A stretch of 64,000 nt of DNA from Mangrovibacter yixingensis (GCF_020523985.1 NZ_JAIVKM010000005.1:1-64000), one strand, 5' to 3'. Shown: positions 8,835 through 20,357, numbered from the stretch's first letter. Notes: generated from the letters alone by a model not told the origin. Translations and numbers: made by a program.

Positions 8835-9389
8835 TCAGCACAAATCTTCGGGCCATGGAAAAGATTCTGCCGTAAAGGGTGCAGAATGATAATACTGTTG
8901 TAAGGCAGCAATAAAACGCGCCGGGCGTGAGGGTACACCTGCAGATAACCAGTGCATCACCTGCTGGTGAACCCGCCGCTGGAACACAATACGGTCAGGC
9001 TCAAAATCACCACTGAGGTTGTCGCAACTGACATTAAATGCAAAACCGGCAGCAACACAGAACATCCATTCCAGCGCCTGCGGTTTCACTTCCACATCTT
9101 CGAACTGGTGCTGTGTTGCTTCATCGCGCCCATCCGGGCAATACCAGTAACCAAAATCAACCAGTTTACGCCGCTCGTCACCGGCAATACACCAGTGGGC
9201 AATTTCGTGCAGAGCACTGGCATAGTAACCGTGGGCAAAAACAACGCGATGGTAAGGGGCTTCGCTGTCTGCAGGCAAATAAATGGGTTCGTCATCGCCT
9301 TTAACCAGGCGCGTATTGTAATCTTCGGCGAAACAACCATTAAAAATCTCAATCAGTTGTTCGTAGTGATGTGTTTCCATTACTTCCAT
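8835..9389 (-). CDS. epmC: Elongation factor P hydroxylase
   Basis: 184 residues (E. coli EpmC/YfcM 182). It hydroxylates the beta-lysylated Lys34 of EF-P, the last step of that modification. The metal-site motif [11 protein letters not shown] (about residues 60-70) with following [10 protein letters not shown] and [13 protein letters not shown] is intact. The start codon shares one base with the yfcA stop (TAATG). An alternative start three codons in (METHHYEQ) aligns better with the E. coli N-terminus. EpmA and EpmB are elsewhere on the chromosome. Confidence 0.94.
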   Translation of the reverse strand: MEVMETHHYEQLIEIFNGCFAEDYNTRLVKGDDEPIYLPADSEAPYHRVVFAHGYYASALHEIAHWCIAGDERRKLVDFGYWYCPDGRDEATQHQFEDVEVKPQALEWMFCVAAGFAFNVSCDNLSGDFEPDRIVFQRRVHQQVMHWLSAGVPSRPARFIAALQQYYHSAPFTAESFPWPEDLC

Positions 9390-10186
9390 TACTGCATACC
9401 TAACCAGTGAAGAATTGTTTGCCCGTGGCTGTCGAACAGTAATTTGGCGCTCATAACCGCCGACACCACCACAATCATGGGGCGAATCAGTTTGTGGCCT
9501 TTACTCAGCACCAGGCGTGAGCCCATACGAGCACCGCAAAACTGCCCGGCCATCATGACAAACCCGGTACCCCATACCACTTTGCCGCCAATAATAAACA
9601 ACAGTAACCCGCCAAGGTTAGAAGTGGCATTGAGCAATTTCGCATGAGCTGTAGCTTTGGCAAGGTTAAAACCAGCCAGGGCAACAAACGCTAACGCATA
9701 AAATGAGCCTGCTCCGGGGCCAAAAAAGCCATCATAAAACCCCACACATCCACCAGCGACCAGGGCAAAAGGCAGCCCGTACAAACGGCGTTGCCTGTCT
9801 GCTTCGCCAAGACGTGGCATTAACAAAAAATATAAGCCAATGGCAATGACCAGTATGGGCAGGATCTGGCGCAGAATGTCGGCATGCATATGCTGCACCA
9901 GTAATGCGCCAGATGTGGCGCCAATGAACGTCATCAACACATTCAATTTTTGGTCGGCGAGGCTCACTACTTTGCGGCGAATAAAATAGAGTGAAGATGA
10001 AACTGAGCCACCACAAGCCTGCAACTTATTCGTTGCCAGCGCCTGAGCCGGTGGCAAGCCAGCGGCCAGTAACGCAGGAACAGTCAACAACCCGCCGCCA
10101 CCTGCCAAAGAATCAATAAAACCAGCGAGCATTGCGACAAAAAATAACACCACCAGCACCAGTGGTGAAACCATGAACCACTCCAT
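9389..10186 (-). CDS. yfcA: TSUP/TauE-SafE family inner-membrane protein
   Basis: 265 residues with about eight hydrophobic segments and the family signature GFIDSLAGGGGLLTVPALL near the N-terminus, repeated in degenerate form at GGCVGFYDGFFGPGAGSFY. The TSUP family moves small anions such as sulfite or sulfonates, but the substrate of YfcA is not established. It lies 11 bp after mepA and shares a base with epmC, so it is probably co-transcribed. Confidence 0.93.
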   Translation of the reverse strand: MEWFMVSPLVLVVLFFVAMLAGFIDSLAGGGGLLTVPALLAAGLPPAQALATNKLQACGGSVSSSLYFIRRKVVSLADQKLNVLMTFIGATSGALLVQHMHADILRQILPILVIAIGLYFLLMPRLGEADRQRRLYGLPFALVAGGCVGFYDGFFGPGAGSFYALAFVALAGFNLAKATAHAKLLNATSNLGGLLLFIIGGKVVWGTGFVMMAGQFCGARMGSRLVLSKGHKLIRPMIVVVSAVMSAKLLFDSHGQTILHWLGMQ

Positions 10187-10197
10187 GTACTTGTCCT

Positions 10198-11022
10198 TTA
10201 TAGCATTTTTTTATCCAGCAATGCCTGGCAGGATGCAGGTATTGGAGGTGGTGTTTTTTTGCCGGGTTTCACAGCACCTGGTTTAGGCGGCTCAAACCAA
10301 CTTTGTAGTTCCGCACCACAGCCATCACCAGGTGGTGGTGGTGCCTGGTCAATGCACTCAAGGCTACCTGCCGGGCAGTTCAGGCGTACATGCATATGTG
10401 CCCGGTGAGCAAACCAGGGGCGCACTTTGCGCAACCAGGTGCGGTCAGTGCCAGCGGTTTCACACAATTTTTCTTTGATTGCCGGGTTTACAAAAATCCG
10501 GGCGACATCGCTGTCTTCGGCCGCCAGTTTTATCAACTGCCCGATTTCCGGCTGCCAGAGCGATTCAACTACATTTTTTCCACCCGGCGCGACCAAGTCC
10601 AGTGCCTGAGGTTTCAACAATTGTGCGCGGGTCCAGCGTGTTTTGGGTAGTTGCAGGAAAATATCGACATCAAGGCCACTCTGATGGCTGGCATGGCCGC
10701 TACTAAAGCGCCCACCGGCCGCCATGCCCATATCACCAATCAGCAGTGTTCCCATACCACGCTGGTGCACACTGGCAGACAACCGGCCAATAAAAGCCAA
10801 CAAATCTGGGTGACCAAAGTAACGGCGCTGGTCTGTACGCATCACCTGGTAATCATCCGACTGTAACGGCAATGGCTCGGCACCAATAATACAACCGTTG
10901 GCATAAGCACCAATTGATTGCGGTGAGCCAGCGATGGGATGGGTAATTTTCTGCCAGGGTGTGGCGGCCTGAGCAAGGCCGCACAATAACAAACCAGAGA
11001 GTGCTAAGACAGTTCTGTTCAT
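10198..11022 (-). CDS. mepA: Penicillin-insensitive murein DD/LD-endopeptidase
   Basis: 274 residues from MNRTVLAL, the start that matches E. coli; an ATG two codons upstream (11028) is also possible. The signal peptide is LLLCGLAQA followed by mature AATPWQKI, so the enzyme is periplasmic. LAS-family metallopeptidase motifs are present: [13 protein letters not shown] (zinc His and Asp) and RAHMHVRL (catalytic and zinc His). Cysteines that form disulfides in the family and the Pro-rich C-terminal tail are kept. It cleaves cross-links in peptidoglycan. It lies just after aroC (about 10 bp), as in E. coli. Confidence 0.96.
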   Translation of the reverse strand: MNRTVLALSGLLLCGLAQAATPWQKITHPIAGSPQSIGAYANGCIIGAEPLPLQSDDYQVMRTDQRRYFGHPDLLAFIGRLSASVHQRGMGTLLIGDMGMAAGGRFSSGHASHQSGLDVDIFLQLPKTRWTRAQLLKPQALDLVAPGGKNVVESLWQPEIGQLIKLAAEDSDVARIFVNPAIKEKLCETAGTDRTWLRKVRPWFAHRAHMHVRLNCPAGSLECIDQAPPPPGDGCGAELQSWFEPPKPGAVKPGKKTPPPIPASCQALLDKKML

Positions 11023-11032
11023 TGTCATGTCA

Positions 11033-12118
11033 TTACCAGCGCGGAAGTGAGCAGGCTACGTCCCCATTCTGGGCACGCTGGCGCAATGCGTGGTCCATCA
11101 GAACAATAGCCAGCATCGCTTCGGCAATCGGTACGGCGCGAATACCCACGCAAGGGTCGTGCCGCCCACGAGTCACCATTTCGACTTCTTCGCCTGCGCG
11201 GTTAATGGTTTTCCCCGGCACCATAATGCTGGAAGTGGGTTTCAGCGCAATATTCGCCACAATTTGCTGACCACTACTGATACCGCCTAATACACCACCG
11301 GCATGGTTACTGGTAAACCCGGATTGAGTAATTTCATCGCGGTTCTCGCTGCCGCGCAGCCCCACAACACCAAAACCATCACCAATTTCAACGCCTTTGA
11401 CTGCGTTAATGCTCATCAATGCATGGGCAATATCCGCATCCAGGCGGTCGAAAACGGGTTCTCCAAATCCAGGAGGGACGTTATCTGCAACTACTGTCAC
11501 TTTCGCGCCGATTGAATCGCCCTCTTTCTTGAGCGCACGCATCAGTTCATCAAGCGCAGTCACTTTCTCGGGATCCGGGCAGAAGAACGCATTTTGCTCA
11601 ACTTGCTCCCAGTCAACGATATCCAGTGGGATATCCCCCATTTGAGAAAGGCACGCACGCACTACAATACCGAATTTCTCAGCCAGATATTTTTTGGCAA
11701 TCGCACCAGCAGCAACACGCATTGCTGTTTCACGAGCCGATGAACGGCCCCCACCACGGTAATCACGCAGGCCATATTTTTGCTCATAGGTGTAATCGGC
11801 ATGGCCTGGGCGGAATACATCTTTAATAGCGCTGTAATCCTGAGAGCGCTGATCAGTATTTTCAATAAGCAGCCCAATACTGGTTCCGGTGGTGACACCT
11901 TCAAATACCCCAGATAAAATTTTCACCTGGTCTGGTTCACGGCGCTGTGTGGTATAGCGCGAGGTTCCTGGACGGCGGCGGTCCAGGTCATGTTGTAAGT
12001 CCGCTTCGGTTAGCGAAATACCCGGCGGGACACCATCAACAATGCAGCCCAACGCCAACCCATGTGACTCACCAAAAGTGGTTACACGGAAGATCTGTCC
12101 AATAGTGTTCCCTGCCAT
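11033..12118 (-). CDS. aroC: Chorismate synthase
   Basis: 361 residues, identical in length to E. coli AroC. The ATG at 12118 ([10 protein letters not shown]) is used rather than a GTG one codon upstream; AAGGAG lies before it. It performs the last step of the shikimate pathway, anti-1,4-elimination of phosphate from EPSP using reduced FMN. Signature stretches are [35 protein letters not shown] and the C-terminal [18 protein letters not shown]. It lies 63 bp downstream of prmB in the same operon-like run. Confidence 0.98.
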   Translation of the reverse strand: MAGNTIGQIFRVTTFGESHGLALGCIVDGVPPGISLTEADLQHDLDRRRPGTSRYTTQRREPDQVKILSGVFEGVTTGTSIGLLIENTDQRSQDYSAIKDVFRPGHADYTYEQKYGLRDYRGGGRSSARETAMRVAAGAIAKKYLAEKFGIVVRACLSQMGDIPLDIVDWEQVEQNAFFCPDPEKVTALDELMRALKKEGDSIGAKVTVVADNVPPGFGEPVFDRLDADIAHALMSINAVKGVEIGDGFGVVGLRGSENRDEITQSGFTSNHAGGVLGGISSGQQIVANIALKPTSSIMVPGKTINRAGEEVEMVTRGRHDPCVGIRAVPIAEAMLAIVLMDHALRQRAQNGDVACSLPRW

Positions 12119-12181
12119 CACGGCTCCTTACCGTTGTTATCGTTTCAAGGGGCAATTGTGGGCCAGACGGCCCACAGCAGA

Positions 12182-13114
12182 TTAATCTTTATAAATACTG
12201 AAATGCTCACGAGCGGCAATAAGCTGTGTTTTAGTCAGCATAAAGACGCCATCACCGCCGTTATCAAATTCAAGCCAGGTGAAAGGGACATCCGGGTATT
12301 GTTCTGCCAGATGTACCATGCTGTTACCGACTTCACAAATCAGAATACCGCCGTCAGCCAGGTAATCTGGGGAGCAGGCCAGTATCCGGCGGGCCAGTTT
12401 CAGGCCATCGCTGCCGGCAGCCAGCCCCAGTTCAGGTTCAAAGCGGTATTCGCCCGGCAAATCCGACATATCTTCCGCATCAACATACGGCGGGTTAGTC
12501 ACAATGATGTCGTACTGCACTTTGGGCAAATCACGGAAAAGATCAGAACGAATCGGGGTTACCTGATGTTCCAGGCCATGTTCTGCAATATTTCTTTCCG
12601 CCACAGCAAGGGCATCAGGTGAAATATCTACAGCGTCTACTTCGGCTTCCGGGAATGCATAAGCGCAGGCAATGGCAATGCACCCACTCCCCGTACACAT
12701 ATCCAGAATATGTGCCGGTTCACCATCCGCCAGCCCGGCAAAATGTGAATTAATCAGTTCACCAATTGGCGAGCGCGGCACCAGTACCCGTTCATCAACA
12801 TAAAACTCGTGGCCGCAAAACCAGGCTTTGTTGGTGAGGTAGGCAACGGGAATACGTTCATTGACCCGGCGAATCACCCGCTCAACAATGCGGTGACGTT
12901 CGCTGGATGTCAGGCGGCACTGGCGCATATCTTCAGGGATATCCAGTGGCAGATAGAGGGTTGGGAGCACCAGTTGTACCGCTTCATCCCACGGGTTATC
13001 CGTGCCGTGCCCATACCAAATATTTGCCGCGCTAAAACGGCTGACGGCCCAACGCAGCATATCCTGAATAGTGTGCAGTTCACTGACTGCCTCTTCGACA
13101 AAAATTTTATCCAC
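12182..13114 (-). CDS. prmB: Ribosomal protein uL3 glutamine methyltransferase
   Basis: 310 residues from a GTG start ([10 protein letters not shown]), preceded by GGAGGG and matching E. coli PrmB exactly in length. The frame is open 24 codons further but that part is not conserved. It methylates Gln150 of ribosomal protein L3 during 50S assembly. The SAM site is [16 protein letters not shown] and the substrate-Gln loop is the NPPY motif ([12 protein letters not shown]). It is divergent from smrB, as in E. coli. Confidence 0.97.
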   Translation of the reverse strand: MDKIFVEEAVSELHTIQDMLRWAVSRFSAANIWYGHGTDNPWDEAVQLVLPTLYLPLDIPEDMRQCRLTSSERHRIVERVIRRVNERIPVAYLTNKAWFCGHEFYVDERVLVPRSPIGELINSHFAGLADGEPAHILDMCTGSGCIAIACAYAFPEAEVDAVDISPDALAVAERNIAEHGLEHQVTPIRSDLFRDLPKVQYDIIVTNPPYVDAEDMSDLPGEYRFEPELGLAAGSDGLKLARRILACSPDYLADGGILICEVGNSMVHLAEQYPDVPFTWLEFDNGGDGVFMLTKTQLIAAREHFSIYKD

Positions 13115-13282
13115 ATGCCCTCCGCAGGCCGTTAGCGCTGTTGTTTCGGCCGCTAGTTTGCCACGAACACAGCGATAAATCAGCATCGGGGCGCGCCCCG
13201 GAGGTGAAATTGGCGGTTTTATTTAATTGCAACCACTAAAGCAGGTAAACTGGCGAGCATTGCATGACAGGAATTGGATGAT

Positions 13283-13834
13283 ATGAAGAAAAAAGCGCAA
13301 CTGAGTACGGAAGATAAGGCTCTGTTCCGTGAGTTAATGCGCGGCACCCGGCAACTGGCTCAGGACACGATTGTTCACCGCCCGGTACGCAAAAAAGTCA
13401 CTGAAATGCCGGTAAAACGCCTGGTCCAGGAACAAGTTGACGCCAGCCACTATTTTTCCGATGAATTTCAACCTTTGCTTTCCAGTGAAGGGCCAATGCG
13501 TTATGTACGTCAAGATGTCAGCCACTTTGAATTGAAGAAGCTACGCCGCGGTGACTACACACCAGACCTGATGCTGGATTTACATGGGTTAACACAACTG
13601 CAGGCCAAACAAGAACTGGGTGCGCTAATCGCAGCCTGCCGCCGGGAACATGTGTATTGTGCCTGCGTAATGCACGGGCACGGAAAACATATTCTCAAAC
13701 AACAAACTCCGTTATGGCTGGCGCAGCACCCACACGTAATGGCTTTCCACCAGGCCCCTAAAGAGTGGGGTGGCGATGCAGCATTACTGGTTTTGATTGA
13801 AGTGGATGAATGGCAGCCGCCAGAAATTCCCTAG
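13283..13834 (+). CDS. smrB: Ribosome rescue endonuclease (Smr domain)
   Basis: 183 residues from the ATG at 13283, matching E. coli SmrB in length; an in-frame TTG lies three codons upstream. The Smr domain occupies the C-terminal half, with [15 protein letters not shown] and the [13 protein letters not shown] motif (HGHG) that form the nuclease site. In E. coli SmrB is recruited to collided ribosomes and cleaves the mRNA between them. The Lys/Arg-rich N-terminal hook that binds the stalled disome is present. It is convergent with sixA. Confidence 0.96.
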   Translation: MKKKAQLSTEDKALFRELMRGTRQLAQDTIVHRPVRKKVTEMPVKRLVQEQVDASHYFSDEFQPLLSSEGPMRYVRQDVSHFELKKLRRGDYTPDLMLDLHGLTQLQAKQELGALIAACRREHVYCACVMHGHGKHILKQQTPLWLAQHPHVMAFHQAPKEWGGDAALLVLIEVDEWQPPEIP

Positions 13835-13849
13835 GGCCAGAAACACGTA

Positions 13850-13868
13850 GAGCCGGCAAGCGGCTCTT
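13850..13868. terminator. Hairpin between convergent smrB and sixA
   Basis: AGAGCCG and CGGCTCT form a 7-bp stem around GCAAG, 15 bp after smrB and 14 bp after the sixA stop. It ends in TTAAG rather than a T-run, so it is a weak or bidirectional terminator. Confidence 0.6.
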
Positions 13869-13881
13869 AAGTGTTCAGTCA

Positions 13882-14370
13882 TTAAATTGCTTTTGCGACT
13901 TTCAAATTACACGGGCTGATTTGCCACTCGAATGTCCCTTTGCCCGATTCCGGCGCAATAGTGACTGAGGCAATCGCCGAAGTGCAGAACATCGGAGGCG
14001 TTTCCTCCGGGCAAAGTTCTGACACAAGGTAACCCACCAATGGCAGGTGAGAGATAACCAGCACAGACTTTTCACCTTGCTCAGCAAGCGCCTGGAGATA
14101 ACAACCCACCAGACCTACATCGCCGCAAGGCATTAACTCAGGCATTGTCTCTTTCTCGCCAGACAGGGAAAGTTGCTGACTCACAACATCCAGTGTCTGC
14201 TCCGCACGCAAAAACGGACTGACCAGAACACGTCCAACTTCTACCTGCTGACCTTTTAACCAGGTCGCCATCATTTGCGTTTCGTCAATGCCCACCTGAG
14301 TGAGAGGACGAACCGCATCACTGGCGGCATCGAGCGCCGCGTCGCCATGACGCATGATAAAAACTTGCAT
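13882..14370 (-). CDS. sixA: Phosphohistidine phosphatase
   Basis: 162 residues (E. coli 161). The histidine phosphatase RHG signature is at residues 7-9 (FIMRHGDAA), and the second catalytic His lies in VISHLPLVGYLV. It removes phosphate from histidine phosphotransfer proteins. E. coli SixA acts on ArcB and on the nitrogen-PTS protein NPr. It stands alone between smrB and fadJ, with about 220 bp of non-coding DNA upstream. Confidence 0.96.
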   Translation of the reverse strand: MQVFIMRHGDAALDAASDAVRPLTQVGIDETQMMATWLKGQQVEVGRVLVSPFLRAEQTLDVVSQQLSLSGEKETMPELMPCGDVGLVGCYLQALAEQGEKSVLVISHLPLVGYLVSELCPEETPPMFCTSAIASVTIAPESGKGTFEWQISPCNLKVAKAI

Positions 14371-14588
14371 ATTGCACCGCTTTTGTTAACCAGAAACACC
14401 TGCTCACCCAGCACGAAACAAACTGCAATTCGCACGCGCTAACAGGGGGTCGGGCATTGTGCCTTATCCATACATCAAATTGAACGGTGTGTTTTACCGC
14501 ATTGCTGTAAGGATAGTCAATATCCGTTTATAAAATAACCACACTGTCGTTATTTGCAGTCACTTTTACAAAAACTTAGAGTTCTCTG

Positions 14589-16742
14589 TTAATGGACAGG
14601 TTCATTTTCCTGCCAAAAAAACTCACCGTCTTTTGCCATTTGTTGCAACCGGCCACAGGGAGTAAACCTTTCGCCATAACGTTCAGCAAGCTGAGTCAGG
14701 CGGATAACAACTTCACTTGCCCCCAGGCTATCCATGTAGCGAAATGGCCCCCCCAAAAATGGCGGGAAGCCGATGCCAAACACTGCGCCAATATCGCCAT
14801 CACGCACAGAACGCAGCACATTTTCATCCAGGCAACGAGCGGCTTCATTCAGCATCAAAAACAGACAGCGCGCTGCAATTTCTTCGCCGGTTTTATTCAC
14901 GCTGGGTGTGACCCCCAACACAGAATAAATCGATGTATCTGGTTGTTTTTTATTAGCTTTAAATGGATTTTTTGTTTTTTCCTGATACAGGTAGAAACCC
15001 CGTCCATTTTTACGCCCTTTACGGTCATCACCTAAAATAGCGCTAACTGCAGACTGCGGTGCCGCAAAACGTTCACCGTAAGCCGCTTCCAGAACCGGCA
15101 TTATTTTGGTGCCAATATCAATGCCCACTTCGTCCAGTAACTGCAGTGGCCCAACCGGAAACCCTTTTTTAACCAGGGCATTATCAATATGTTCGATGGG
15201 TTCACCTTCGGCCAGGCAACGTATCGCTTCGTTAATATAAGGGGCGAGAATACGGTTCACATAAAAACCGGCACAATCCCCTACTACAATCGGCGTTTTT
15301 CCCTGTTTTTTGGCCAGCGCTACCACAGTGGAAACCACTTCCGCATCGGTTCCATCGTGGGGAATCACTTCCACCAGTGGCATTTTATCTACTGGGCTAA
15401 AGTAGTGTAGCCCGATAACTCTTCCTGGCGCACCTGCTCCACGGGCTATCTCTGCAATGGGTAATGACGATGTATTTGAGGCAAAGATAGTGCCTGGTGC
15501 ACAGTGTTCTTCGATTTCACTGACCATTTTTTGCTTCAGTGCCAAATCTTCAAATACCGCCTCAATAACCAGCTGGCACTTACCAAACCCACGGTAATCA
15601 ATACCACCGGAAATACGTGCCATTTGCAGGTTCCGCTCAGAAGCCGTCAGGTGGCGACGGCGGACCTTTTTATCCAGCATTGACCAGGCATATTGCAACG
15701 CATGGTTAACACCTTTTTCATTGATATCTTTTATACGTACTGGAAGCCCGGCTTTGGTCGCGGTAACACTGGCAATACCGCCCCCCATTAACCCGCCTCC
15801 CAGAATACCGACTCTCTCAACTGTGAGAGGTTTCTCATCGCTGCCGGGGTCTTTTTTCAAGTCTGTGCTGGCAAAGAACAGGCTGCGCAACGCGGCTGAT
15901 TCTGGTGTCATGGCGAGTTCACCAAATGCCTGCGCTTCCGCGGCCAGGCCGTTCGTCATACCAGAAGATAACCCGGTTTCCATCACATCAAGAATGCGCT
16001 CTGCCGCCGGGTAGTTGCCCTGAGTCTTTGCCAGGGTCTTTTTGCGGGCGGTATTAAAGATAAGTGTTCGCGCCAATCTTCCCGTTAACAAACGGGTTTT
16101 CAACGGTAGTGATTGAGCGGGTTGCGGCCCTTTTTTTGCCAGAGAAACTGCCGTTGCCAACAAAATACTCTGTGGTACGACATCATCAACCAGGCCACAT
16201 TTTTTGGCCTGCCGTGGGCGCAACGATTTTCCTGTCAGGATCATGTCCAGCGCACCTGGCAACCCTATCAAACGCGGCAGGCGTTGTGTCCCCCCTGAAC
16301 CCGGCAATAAACCGAGTTGCACTTCAGGCAAGCCTAACTGGGTGTGCGAGGAATCCGAACACACCCGGCTGTGGCAGGCCAGCGCCAGTTCCAGCCCACC
16401 ACCAAGGCAGGCGCCATGAATAGCCGCAACCACGGGAACCCGTAAGCTACTTAATTCCGCCATAACTTGCTGCCCGGAACGGGCCAACTGGCTGGCTTCA
16501 CCAGCAGTCTGGCAGGCTTCAATCATGCGAATATCGGCCCCGGCAACAAAGTTATCCGGCTTCCCGGAAACCAGCACCACACCTTCCAGTTCGTTCAGTG
16601 CATTCAGTTCACTCAGCAAGCTTTTTACTTCAGTAACAAACTCCGCCCGAAGGGTATTCATTTTTTCGCCCGGGACATCAATAGTCACAATGGCAATATT
16701 GTCCGGGCCCACCGCCAGGTTAAATGCGGAAATCTGTTCCAT
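14589..16742 (-). CDS. fadJ: Fatty-acid oxidation complex alpha subunit, anaerobic type
   Basis: 717 residues (E. coli FadJ 714). The N-terminal enoyl-CoA hydratase/isomerase domain contains the oxyanion-hole stretch [19 protein letters not shown] and [17 protein letters not shown]. The C-terminal 3-hydroxyacyl-CoA dehydrogenase domain opens with the NAD motif [14 protein letters not shown] and carries [17 protein letters not shown] and [15 protein letters not shown]. The ATG overlaps the fadI stop by one base (TAATG), so the two subunits are coupled. With FadI it forms the beta-oxidation complex active on medium and long chains, notably under anaerobic respiration. Confidence 0.97.
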   Translation of the reverse strand: MEQISAFNLAVGPDNIAIVTIDVPGEKMNTLRAEFVTEVKSLLSELNALNELEGVVLVSGKPDNFVAGADIRMIEACQTAGEASQLARSGQQVMAELSSLRVPVVAAIHGACLGGGLELALACHSRVCSDSSHTQLGLPEVQLGLLPGSGGTQRLPRLIGLPGALDMILTGKSLRPRQAKKCGLVDDVVPQSILLATAVSLAKKGPQPAQSLPLKTRLLTGRLARTLIFNTARKKTLAKTQGNYPAAERILDVMETGLSSGMTNGLAAEAQAFGELAMTPESAALRSLFFASTDLKKDPGSDEKPLTVERVGILGGGLMGGGIASVTATKAGLPVRIKDINEKGVNHALQYAWSMLDKKVRRRHLTASERNLQMARISGGIDYRGFGKCQLVIEAVFEDLALKQKMVSEIEEHCAPGTIFASNTSSLPIAEIARGAGAPGRVIGLHYFSPVDKMPLVEVIPHDGTDAEVVSTVVALAKKQGKTPIVVGDCAGFYVNRILAPYINEAIRCLAEGEPIEHIDNALVKKGFPVGPLQLLDEVGIDIGTKIMPVLEAAYGERFAAPQSAVSAILGDDRKGRKNGRGFYLYQEKTKNPFKANKKQPDTSIYSVLGVTPSVNKTGEEIAARCLFLMLNEAARCLDENVLRSVRDGDIGAVFGIGFPPFLGGPFRYMDSLGASEVVIRLTQLAERYGERFTPCGRLQQMAKDGEFFWQENEPVH

Positions 16743-18052
16743 TATTCGCTCTCCAGTACCATTGCCGCACCAAGCCCACCCGCAGCACAAGCGGTGACCA
16801 ACCCAAGCCCACCACCACGGCGGCGTAATTCATTGAGGGTCTGCGTAATCATTCGCGTACCTGTGGCTGCAAAGGGGTGCCCGTAGGCCAGCGAACCGCC
16901 CAGCACATTAAATTTATCCATATCGACTTCGCCGGTTGCCCCACTCTGCCCCAGCACTTCCCGGCCAAATTTATCGCTGGCAAGGCATTTCAGATTCGTC
17001 AACGTTTGTGCTGCAAAGGCTTCGTGCATATCAAACAGCGTCAGGTCGGCAAGGGTTATTCCTGCCCGGGATAATGCCAGCGGCGTAGACCAGGCCGGCC
17101 CCAGCAGCATGTCCTGCCAAACATCAATGGCGGTAAACGCATAGCTGCGCAAATACCCCAACGGCTGCAAACCAAGAGATTTTGCTTGTGATTCCGCCAT
17201 CATAATGACAGCCGATGCGCCGTCAGTCAGCGGCGTGCTGTTTGCCGCAGTCACACTACCATGCTTGCGATCAAAGGCCGGGCGCAGGCGGGCATAATCG
17301 GCCAGTGACGTTTCCGGGCGAATATTATTATCCTGATGAAAAGCAGCTCTATAAGGTGGAATGTAGGCTGTCATCACCTCATCATTGAGCTTCCCTTCCT
17401 GCCAGGCTTGTGCGGCACGCTGGTGTGAACGGTAAGCCAGAGCATCCTGGTCTTCACGTGAAATACTGTGTGTTTTAGCCATTTGTTCCGCGGTATCCCC
17501 CATACGTAAGCCAGTGGAATACTCCGCGACAGCGGGGGGAACAGGCATCAGGTCGCGCAGGCGCAGGCGGGAGAAAAGTTTCAGGCGTTGTGCAACAGAA
17601 CGTGTTTTAGTGAGATCAACCAGGGTTTTTGCCAGCTTGCGGCTTACTCCAATCGGCAAAACAGAAGAAGAATCCGCCCCGCCCGCAATACCAGTATGAA
17701 TGGTGCCAGCCATAATACTTTCGGCAATATTAGCCACGGCCTGGAAACTGGTTGCACAGGCACGGCTAACGCTATAGGCATCCGTATTAACTGACATCCC
17801 GGTTCCCAGTACAATTTCCCGGGCGATATTGGGTGCTTCCGGCATCTGTACAACCTGGCCGAATACCAACTGTTGAACCAGTTGCGGGTCTATTTCATTG
17901 CGAGTGAGCAGTTCACTCACGGCCATTTTTCCCAGATCAACAGCGGGTATACCATGAAATGCAGTGGCCTGGCGTGCGAACGGTGTTCTTAACCCGGCAA
18001 TAAATGCAACACGATCCCCCTGGCGTGTAACCAGTGGCAGCGACTGTTTCAT
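16742..18052 (-). CDS. fadI: Acetyl-CoA C-acyltransferase (beta subunit)
   Basis: 436 residues, the E. coli FadI length, from the ATG at 18052 preceded by GGGGAGCC; an in-frame TTG lies four codons upstream. It is a thiolase that cleaves 3-ketoacyl-CoA. The nucleophilic Cys is in [13 protein letters not shown] (about 99), with later motifs [10 protein letters not shown] and [14 protein letters not shown] and the C-terminal [12 protein letters not shown]. It is the first gene of the fadIJ operon, and a FadR box lies in its promoter region. Confidence 0.97.
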   Translation of the reverse strand: MKQSLPLVTRQGDRVAFIAGLRTPFARQATAFHGIPAVDLGKMAVSELLTRNEIDPQLVQQLVFGQVVQMPEAPNIAREIVLGTGMSVNTDAYSVSRACATSFQAVANIAESIMAGTIHTGIAGGADSSSVLPIGVSRKLAKTLVDLTKTRSVAQRLKLFSRLRLRDLMPVPPAVAEYSTGLRMGDTAEQMAKTHSISREDQDALAYRSHQRAAQAWQEGKLNDEVMTAYIPPYRAAFHQDNNIRPETSLADYARLRPAFDRKHGSVTAANSTPLTDGASAVIMMAESQAKSLGLQPLGYLRSYAFTAIDVWQDMLLGPAWSTPLALSRAGITLADLTLFDMHEAFAAQTLTNLKCLASDKFGREVLGQSGATGEVDMDKFNVLGGSLAYGHPFAATGTRMITQTLNELRRRGGGLGLVTACAAGGLGAAMVLESE

Positions 18053-18082
18053 AAGGCTCCCCAAATAGAATAATTAGCGCAA

Positions 18083-18096
18083 AGTGGTCTGACCTG
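18083..18096 (-). promoter_or_regulatory. FadR operator upstream of fadIJ
   Basis: AGTGGTCTGACCTG is a close match to the FadR core TGGTCNGACC, 31-44 bp upstream of the fadI start. FadR represses fadIJ in E. coli until long-chain acyl-CoA accumulates. Confidence 0.8.
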
Positions 18097-18287
18097 ATAA
18101 AAGTTTTAACCAAAATTTTACACTACGCCAACTGCAATGGGAGAAAAGTGCGAGGCAAAACACGAAATTGCGCAGAGGGCAACTCGCGAGGGATATGCAC
18201 ACTACCCAGCAGTAGTGTGCAAACTGGCATGATTACGGTATTCATCACTGGAAATAACAGCATACCCGGTTTTTGAAAAGCGGCCGT

Positions 18288-18572
18288 TCAACGTAAACCC
18301 AGCTGGAATATGAGTGATTCGGCCTGGCAGCTAAATACAAACTGCATATCCAGCCGCACACCGCCCGCTTCATCTTGCATGGATGAAGTTATCTGGCAAG
18401 GTTCCGATTCCACTGCACGCGCTTTGGCCTCCAGGCTTTCGCGCATCTGCTCAGCTTCTGCTTTGGAGTCAAAAACCCGGCTCCACGTGGCAACAGAATC
18501 GGTATTGTCCATGATCGTGCCTACATCAACACAGCAACATACCGGCGTTTCTTGCGCTTTATTCTGGCTCAT
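18288..18572 (-). CDS. yfcZ: YfcZ/YiiS family protein
   Basis: 94 residues from MSQNKAQETPVCCC, exactly the E. coli YfcZ length; the open frame extends 11 codons upstream without similarity. It has a CCC cluster followed by VDVGTIMDN and ends AESLIFQLGLR. Function is unknown, though the Cys cluster suggests a metal or redox role, which is inference. It is divergent from fadL across about 365 bp. Confidence 0.93.
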   Translation of the reverse strand: MSQNKAQETPVCCCVDVGTIMDNTDSVATWSRVFDSKAEAEQMRESLEAKARAVESEPCQITSSMQDEAGGVRLDMQFVFSCQAESLIFQLGLR

Positions 18573-18805
18573 TACACTCTCCTTTCTCTTTGGCCTGGGA
18601 AACACTGTATATAGTTTATGAAGCCAGCAAGAACACCTCCAGTTCTTGTAAGCTTTGGTTACTGATAGTGATTAAAATCACACATCATTTTGATGCTAAA
18701 CAAACCAGAGTTATTCACTTGACGGAATACGCCCTGTTTTTTGCTATGGAGTTCGCGTTTCATTAAACATATTTGAAAAATATTATAAACAAACTTGCAA
18801 CATAG
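18573..18805. other. yfcZ-fadL divergent intergenic region
   Basis: Together with the FadR region that follows, this is the 365-bp gap between yfcZ and fadL. The stretch here is AT-rich and holds no ORF. It carries the yfcZ promoter and the upstream activating part of the fadL promoter, but no individual site was recognised. Confidence 0.4.
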
Positions 18806-18866
18806 TTACTGGTCCGACCTATACTCTCGCCACTGGTCTGATTTCTCTGTACATCGTCAGACCCTA
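18806..18866 (+). promoter_or_regulatory. fadL promoter region with tandem FadR operators
   Basis: TTACTGGTCCGACCTAT (18806-18822) and CCACTGGTCTGATTTC (18830-18845) are two FadR operators in direct orientation. A third, weaker half-like match GTCAGACC follows at 18856-18863. The spacing and much of the intervening sequence (TATACTCTCGCC) match the known E. coli fadL control region, where both sites flank the transcription start and mediate repression in the absence of fatty acids. Confidence 0.85.
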
Positions 18867-18937
18867 CACTTCGCGCTCCTGTTACCATATGTAACATTGT
18901 TTGAATAACAATAATTGATGAGAATGAGGTTTTGGGT

Positions 18938-20266
18938 ATGAGTCAGAAACCCCGTTTTACCAAATGTGCTCTTGCAATTGCAGTGGCTGTCGTATCAACT
19001 CAGGCCTGGTCTGCAGGCTTTCAGTTAAATGAATTTTCTTCTTCTGGCCTTGGCCGGGCTTATTCCGGTGAAGGTGCTATTGGCGACAACGCAGGGTCCG
19101 CCAGCCGTAACCCGGCAACTATTATGCTGTTTGATCGCCCGGCTATGTCTTTGGGTGCAGTGTTTGTTGACCCAGGTGTTGATATATCCGGTACTTCACC
19201 CAGCGGCCAGAGCCTTAATGCTAAAAACATTGCACCAACGGCCTGGGTACCCAACTTCCATTTCGTTGCACCGATTAATGACCAGTTCGGCTGGGGTGCA
19301 TCAATTACTTCTAATTATGGTCTCGCGACTGAATACAGTAACGATTACGCTGCCGGAACCATGGGCGGGAAAACAGACCTGGAAACGCTTAACCTGAATT
19401 TGAGCGGTGCCTACCGCCTGAACCAGCACTGGAGTTTCGGTTTAGGGTTTGATGCTGTATTTGCCAAAGCAAAAATTGAACGTTATGCCGGGGATGCGGG
19501 CCTGATGGCTGCTGCACAATACCCGGCTTACGCCCAATATTTAAATGTTCCCGCAGATACCCAGATTGCCCACCTGAAAGGGGATGCCTGGGGATTTGGC
19601 TGGAACGCCGGTATTTTGTACGAGCTGGATAAAAACAACCGCTACGGTTTTACATACCGCTCTGAAGTTAAAATCGACTTCGATGGTAACTATAAGAGTT
19701 CTCTGCCGCCTTCCAGCGCACTGCCCAGTAACCTGCAGGCTATCTACGCTGGTATGGGCTTACCCGCCGGAACGAATGGGCAAACTATCGATGGTTCTTT
19801 AACACTGAACCTGCCGGAAATGTGGGAGCTTTCAGGTTATAACCGTGTCGCACCGAAGTGGGCGGTTCACTACAGCCTGACATATACCAGTTGGAGCCAG
19901 TTCCAGGAGCTGAAAGCGACGGCTAATAATGGCGATGTTCTGTTCCAGAAAGATGAGAAGTTCAAAGATGCGTGGCGTATTGCTCTGGGCACAACCTACT
20001 ACCTGGATGATAGCTGGACGCTGCGTACCGGTATTGCCTTTGATGACAGCCCGGTACCCGCATCAACCCGCTCCATCTCCATTCCTGACCAGGACCGTTT
20101 GTGGCTGAGCGCGGGTGCAACTTATGCCATCACACCGGATGCATCTGTGGATGTTGGCGTGTCTTACATGCATGGTCAGCACGTTACAATTGAAGAAGGC
20201 CCTTACAAGTTTGAATCTGATGGTAAGGCCTGGCTGTATGGCGCTAACTTCAACTACCGTTTCTGA
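18938..20266 (+). CDS. fadL: Long-chain fatty-acid outer-membrane transporter
   Basis: 442 residues from the ATG at 18938 ([16 protein letters not shown]); an in-frame TTG lies two codons upstream. A Sec signal peptide ends STQAWSA, and mature [19 protein letters not shown] forms the hatch. The alternating strands and the C-terminal aromatic residue (FNYRF) are those of a 14-stranded outer-membrane barrel. The NPAT segment after the hatch and the SYMHG motif near the end are conserved. It imports exogenous fatty acids and is a common phage and colicin receptor. The extracellular loop near 195-215 differs strongly from E. coli, as expected for a phage-exposed region. Confidence 0.97.
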   Translation: MSQKPRFTKCALAIAVAVVSTQAWSAGFQLNEFSSSGLGRAYSGEGAIGDNAGSASRNPATIMLFDRPAMSLGAVFVDPGVDISGTSPSGQSLNAKNIAPTAWVPNFHFVAPINDQFGWGASITSNYGLATEYSNDYAAGTMGGKTDLETLNLNLSGAYRLNQHWSFGLGFDAVFAKAKIERYAGDAGLMAAAQYPAYAQYLNVPADTQIAHLKGDAWGFGWNAGILYELDKNNRYGFTYRSEVKIDFDGNYKSSLPPSSALPSNLQAIYAGMGLPAGTNGQTIDGSLTLNLPEMWELSGYNRVAPKWAVHYSLTYTSWSQFQELKATANNGDVLFQKDEKFKDAWRIALGTTYYLDDSWTLRTGIAFDDSPVPASTRSISIPDQDRLWLSAGATYAITPDASVDVGVSYMHGQHVTIEEGPYKFESDGKAWLYGANFNYRF

Positions 20267-20285
20267 TTTACCAGCCTGATATAAC

Positions 20286-20317
20286 AAGAAAGGGTGAGCA
20301 CTGGCTCACCCTTTCTT
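20286..20317. terminator. Bidirectional terminator between fadL and mlaA
   Basis: A perfect 14-bp stem AAGAAAGGGTGAGC/GCTCACCCTTTCTT with an ACTG tetraloop, 20 bp after fadL and 65 bp beyond the mlaA stop. Confidence 0.9.
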
Positions 20318-20321
20318 CAAT

Positions 20322-20357
20322 TATATAGCTTTATATATTTCTATATAGCTTTATATA
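20322..20357. repeat. Short AT-rich tandem repeat
   Basis: TATATAGCTTTATATA occurs twice with a 20-bp period between the fadL terminator and mlaA. No function is evident. Confidence 0.7.

Noticed and set aside
8810-8938. N-terminal extension of YfcL to 134 residues
   Set aside because: It overlaps epmC, is unconserved, and a good ribosome-binding site supports the internal ATG at 8809.
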